DNA from: a virus
IMG/VR virus record: IMGVR_UViG_3300042894_000571
Span: 1-30,567 of that record
Reading direction: 5' to 3' (one strand)
Length of the DNA: 30,567 nucleotides
Of the stretch, positions 29,139 to 30,567 are shown one piece after another. Position 1 is the first letter of the stretch. Each line of letters starts with the position of its first letter. A program made the position numbers and the translations under genes. The notes beneath the pieces were generated by a model, which was not told where the DNA came from, made no database searches, and was given only the letters and a program-made list of their open reading frames with translations.

Positions 29139-29696
29139 CTATTTTTTCATTTGTTTAACTAATATATCATATTTTAATTTTTTTGAAATTAATTCTGCCT
29201 TAGTGAATTTGTAATCTCTTTTAATGTCTGATTCGCTTTCTAATTGCTCTACAAACTCAATTCCATAACGTTTAATCAATCCTTTTCTATATTCTAATAA
29301 ATTACCAGCAAGAAACTTATTACAGTGTGTATTGCATTGTTTATGGCAATTCCTTTCATCAAACATTAATCCTGAATATTTCCCTGCAGAAAAGTAATGA
29401 CCTCCAGCCCAATCGGTCGTTTTCATATTTCCGCAACTAATGCAGGGTTGTTTATCATCACGCATTCTAACCCACTTTTGAAAGGCTTTCTTTGCTTCTG
29501 CTTCATATTGTCCCAGCGTTTTAAGTTTATCCTTTAAAATGGCTTTTTCTGCTCGCCATTCTTTTTGCTCTTTCTCTTTCTGTTTATTTTTTGCAAGTTG
29601 AATAGCACATTTATAATCGCAGGTTTGTTGGTTGAACCTTTCTAGTACAAATTTTTGACTGCAAACTTTACATTTCTTCAACTTGATTTCTTTCAT
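29139..29696 (-). CDS. ninG: NinG/Rap-like recombination protein
   Basis: A 185-residue protein of the lambda NinG (Rap) family, a Holliday-junction-targeting recombination nuclease. The N-terminal zinc-ribbon-like Cys pairs are C9-x2-C12 and C26-x3-C30. A basic coiled middle and PCISCGN (about 84-90) then DWAGGHYFSAGKYSG follow, ending with NCHKQCNTHCNKFLAGN, the HNH-like/zinc core of NinG. The length is usual for the family. Its ATG overlaps the preceding stop. It lies in the early block with ERF and SSB-like genes. Confidence 0.85.
   Translation of the reverse strand: MKEIKLKKCKVCSQKFVLERFNQQTCDYKCAIQLAKNKQKEKEQKEWRAEKAILKDKLKTLGQYEAEAKKAFQKWVRMRDDKQPCISCGNMKTTDWAGGHYFSAGKYSGLMFDERNCHKQCNTHCNKFLAGNLLEYRKGLIKRYGIEFVEQLESESDIKRDYKFTKAELISKKLKYDILVKQMKK
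29149..29162. repeat. 14-bp direct repeat flanking the HNH cassette, other copy
   Basis: Identical to 28572-28585 and located in the last codons of ninG (reading AAACAAATG before the stop). Consistent with a target-site or promoter-region duplication when the cassette entered. Confidence 0.6.
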
Positions 29697-29944
29697 TACA
29701 TTTTATCGTTAAATTCGTGTCTTACTATACTGTCAATCTTTTTAGTCATATTGTGAAAGTATGTGCTCTTTTGAACTGTGTAGGTATTTGCTACGTCGTC
29801 ATTTAAAGCTTCGCATAATCCAATTAAATCGGCTTTAAACTTTACCATTTTAGCGGATGTTGGTTTAAGTTCGTCAAGGCTTTCTAATAGTAGCTGACTA
29901 ATGCAGTATAGTTTGTGAATTTCGGTGTTTTTCTTTTTGCTCAT
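29696..29944 (-). CDS. Small early protein, unknown
   Basis: An 82-residue helical protein starting MSKKKNTEIHKLYCISQLL and ending VRHEFNDKM. It is the first gene after the large noncoding region, so it is probably made soon after infection. Leader AACTAAAACACA precedes the ATG. Overlaps ninG by one base. I do not recognise the family; an early host-takeover role is conceivable from position only. Confidence 0.65.
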   Translation of the reverse strand: MSKKKNTEIHKLYCISQLLLESLDELKPTSAKMVKFKADLIGLCEALNDDVANTYTVQKSTYFHNMTKKIDSIVRHEFNDKM

Positions 29945-30156
29945 TGTGTTTTAGTTTTTAGTTGTTTTTTTTATTTTTAATCATAGCTTCGCTTTTATGC
30001 TACATTAGGACCAGAACCCTAAATTAACATTGATTAATTCCCTATTCAATTAATAAAGCAATATCTACACTTTCCTGCTACGCCAATTTCTTATTTACTT
30101 CTCCTTTCGGAATGGCTTTTTAGTTCAGTTGTATTTTAACCTTTCGGAATGTAGCA

Positions 30157-30190
30157 CCCGTTAACAAGCTAAGTTAGAGCGGGATTTTTT
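30157..30190 (+). terminator. Possible plus-strand terminator hairpin
   Basis: CCCG-T-TAAC pairs with GTTA-GAG-CGGG around an AAGCTAA loop, followed by ATTTTTT. No plus-strand gene precedes it, so it could end an antisense RNA or be structural only. Confidence 0.3.
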
Positions 30191-30311
30191 ATTTACAACC
30201 GTTAGATATTACCTTTTGCATTACTGCACCGCCTACCCTCAAATCACTTCAACGTACGGAGTTTGTTTTTAAAGTTCAAACGGATACAACTTATTAGAAT
30301 TTCTTATAAAT

Positions 30312-30349
30312 AAAAAACCCCATCAAGAGGGTGCGAGTCCTGATAGGGT
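30312..30349 (-). terminator. Terminator with a competing antiterminator helix
   Basis: Minus-strand ACCCTATCA pairs with TGATGGGGT (one T-G wobble; 30341-30349 with 30317-30325), followed by six T residues. The 3' arm overlaps bases that can instead pair with CATCAA and AGGGTGC upstream, so the two structures exclude each other. Confidence 0.75.
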
Positions 30350-30402
30350 ATTTAGGTTATTAATTAAGGCAACCTAAATCAATAGGTTGCACCCTAATTG
30401 AT
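30312..30402 (-). ncRNA. Candidate ~90-nt structured RNA or early-operon attenuator
   Basis: From a consensus promoter (TATATTTG at 30414-30407) an RNA starting near 30402 would end at the 30312 terminator. Competing helices are visible. Helix P1 is 30398-30403 with 30321-30326 plus 30389-30395 with 30328-30334. Helix A is GCAACCTA/TAGGTTGC (30383-30390 with 30369-30376). Helix B is ATTTAGGTT/AACCTAAAT (30371-30379 with 30350-30358). P1 blocks the terminator. It lies before the whole early transcript, so it may gate it. Confidence 0.5.
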
Positions 30403-30406
30403 GCAC

Positions 30407-30436
30407 CAAATATATAAACTATTTTTTAATTACAAA
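30407..30436 (-). promoter_or_regulatory. Strong Bacteroidota-type promoter (TTTG-N18-TATATTTG)
   Basis: On the minus strand TATATTTG is at 30414-30407 and TTTG at 30436-30433, spacing 18. It is the only good TAnnTTTG promoter I found between the lysis genes and the first early gene. Confidence 0.8.
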
Positions 30437-30440
30437 TACT

Positions 30441-30567
30441 TTTTTTCAATTTATTTTTAAAAATAATTACAAACGCATTTAAAGGCTGTTTAACAAACGA
30501 TAAAATATAAACTATATCAATATACCAAAAATACATTATCATTCTTTAAAACAACTAAAAAGGCTAT
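30441..30567. repeat. Exact terminal direct repeat (circle overlap), right copy
   Basis: Identical to bases 1-127. Supports circular closure of the contig. Confidence 0.9.

Larger units (their letters stand above)
29945..30440. other. Large noncoding control region
   Basis: About 500 bases with no ORF longer than about 10 codons on either strand; with bases 1-123 it forms a 620-base gap on the circle. It holds a Bacteroidota-type promoter (30407-30436) and the structured RNA/terminator (30312-30402). It also has two copies of CCTTTCGGAATG (30103-30114 and 30140-30151) and a plus-strand hairpin with a T-run (30157-30190). Candidate replication origin or packaging site, but no DnaA boxes or iteron array was seen. 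Confidence 0.6.

Noticed and set aside
30103-30151. Repeat pair CCTTTCGGAATG as origin iterons
   Set aside because: Only two copies, 37 bases apart, with no AT-rich unwinding array or further copies; too little to call an origin.
30327-30350. tRNA-like T-arm (GGTGCGAGTCC) on the plus strand
   Set aside because: No matching acceptor, D or anticodon arms; the bases are explained by the minus-strand terminator loop.
1-30567. CRISPR array, retron, integrase/att sites or toxin-antitoxin pair
   Set aside because: No regularly spaced repeats, reverse transcriptase, recombinase or recognisable toxin gene was found on either strand.

Overview
The window is one AT-rich, tightly packed tailed-phage genome whose recognisable genes all lie on the minus strand. 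The first 127 bases are repeated exactly as the last 127 bases, so the contig is best read as a closed circle of about 30,440 bp. The host is very probably a member of Bacteroidota (Flavobacterium-like). Evidence: promoters of the TTTG / TAnnTTTG type, no Shine-Dalgarno use that I could see, NUMOD4-HNH, ERF, DUF3127-like and XkdF-like proteins in the form seen in Bacteroidota phages, and a FISUMP lectin-type domain on a tail protein. A 624-residue tape-measure protein and the other tail genes suggest a long, non-contractile tail (siphovirus-like). No integrase, repressor, transposase, tRNA or CRISPR array was found, so a lytic lifestyle is the simplest reading.

Layout, in the direction of transcription (right to left). 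A noncoding control region (30440 to 29945, continuing across the circle junction from 123 to 1) holds a strong promoter and a structured RNA/attenuator. Early and replication genes follow: small unknown, NinG, a NUMOD4-HNH homing endonuclease cassette, small proteins, ERF annealing protein, DUF3127-like SSB, DnaB-type helicase, sigma-like factor, a long run of tiny overlapping genes (several missed by a 60-codon cutoff), a PD-(D/E)XK-like nuclease, a FEN-type 5' nuclease, a DnaA-C-like protein and an HTH protein. Then come a ParB-like protein, a C5 cytosine methyltransferase, and the small and large terminase. After a second promoter come two small genes and the tail module: frameshifting tail chaperone, tail terminator, gp10-like protein, tail proteins, lectin-tipped tail protein and tape measure. 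Next are the XkdF-like prohead protease, fibres/receptor-binding proteins, scaffold-like protein, major capsid, tail tube, portal and connector. A lysis cassette ends the circle: candidate holin, M15 peptidase endolysin and a small unknown.

How the parts fit. ERF, SSB-like protein, helicase, NinG and the nucleases form a recombination/replication kit. The methyltransferase with ParB-like partner probably protects or marks phage DNA just before packaging. The sigma-like factor may switch on late genes, which mostly lack the host-type promoter found in the early region.

The most unusual signals are: (i) a probable ~75-nt small RNA (28478-28552) whose hairpin loop is complementary to a leader motif (TCACTAAAAC) just upstream of several start codons; (ii) two other promoter-short RNA-terminator units with competing helices (30312-30402 and 29044-29124); (iii) a GC-rich, NNC-codon-rich C-terminus on a tail protein that looks like the variable region of a diversity-generating retroelement, with no template repeat or reverse transcriptase on this genome; (iv) a T9 slippery site giving a -1 extension to the tail chaperone. 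All calls are by reading the sequence; no database search was run.
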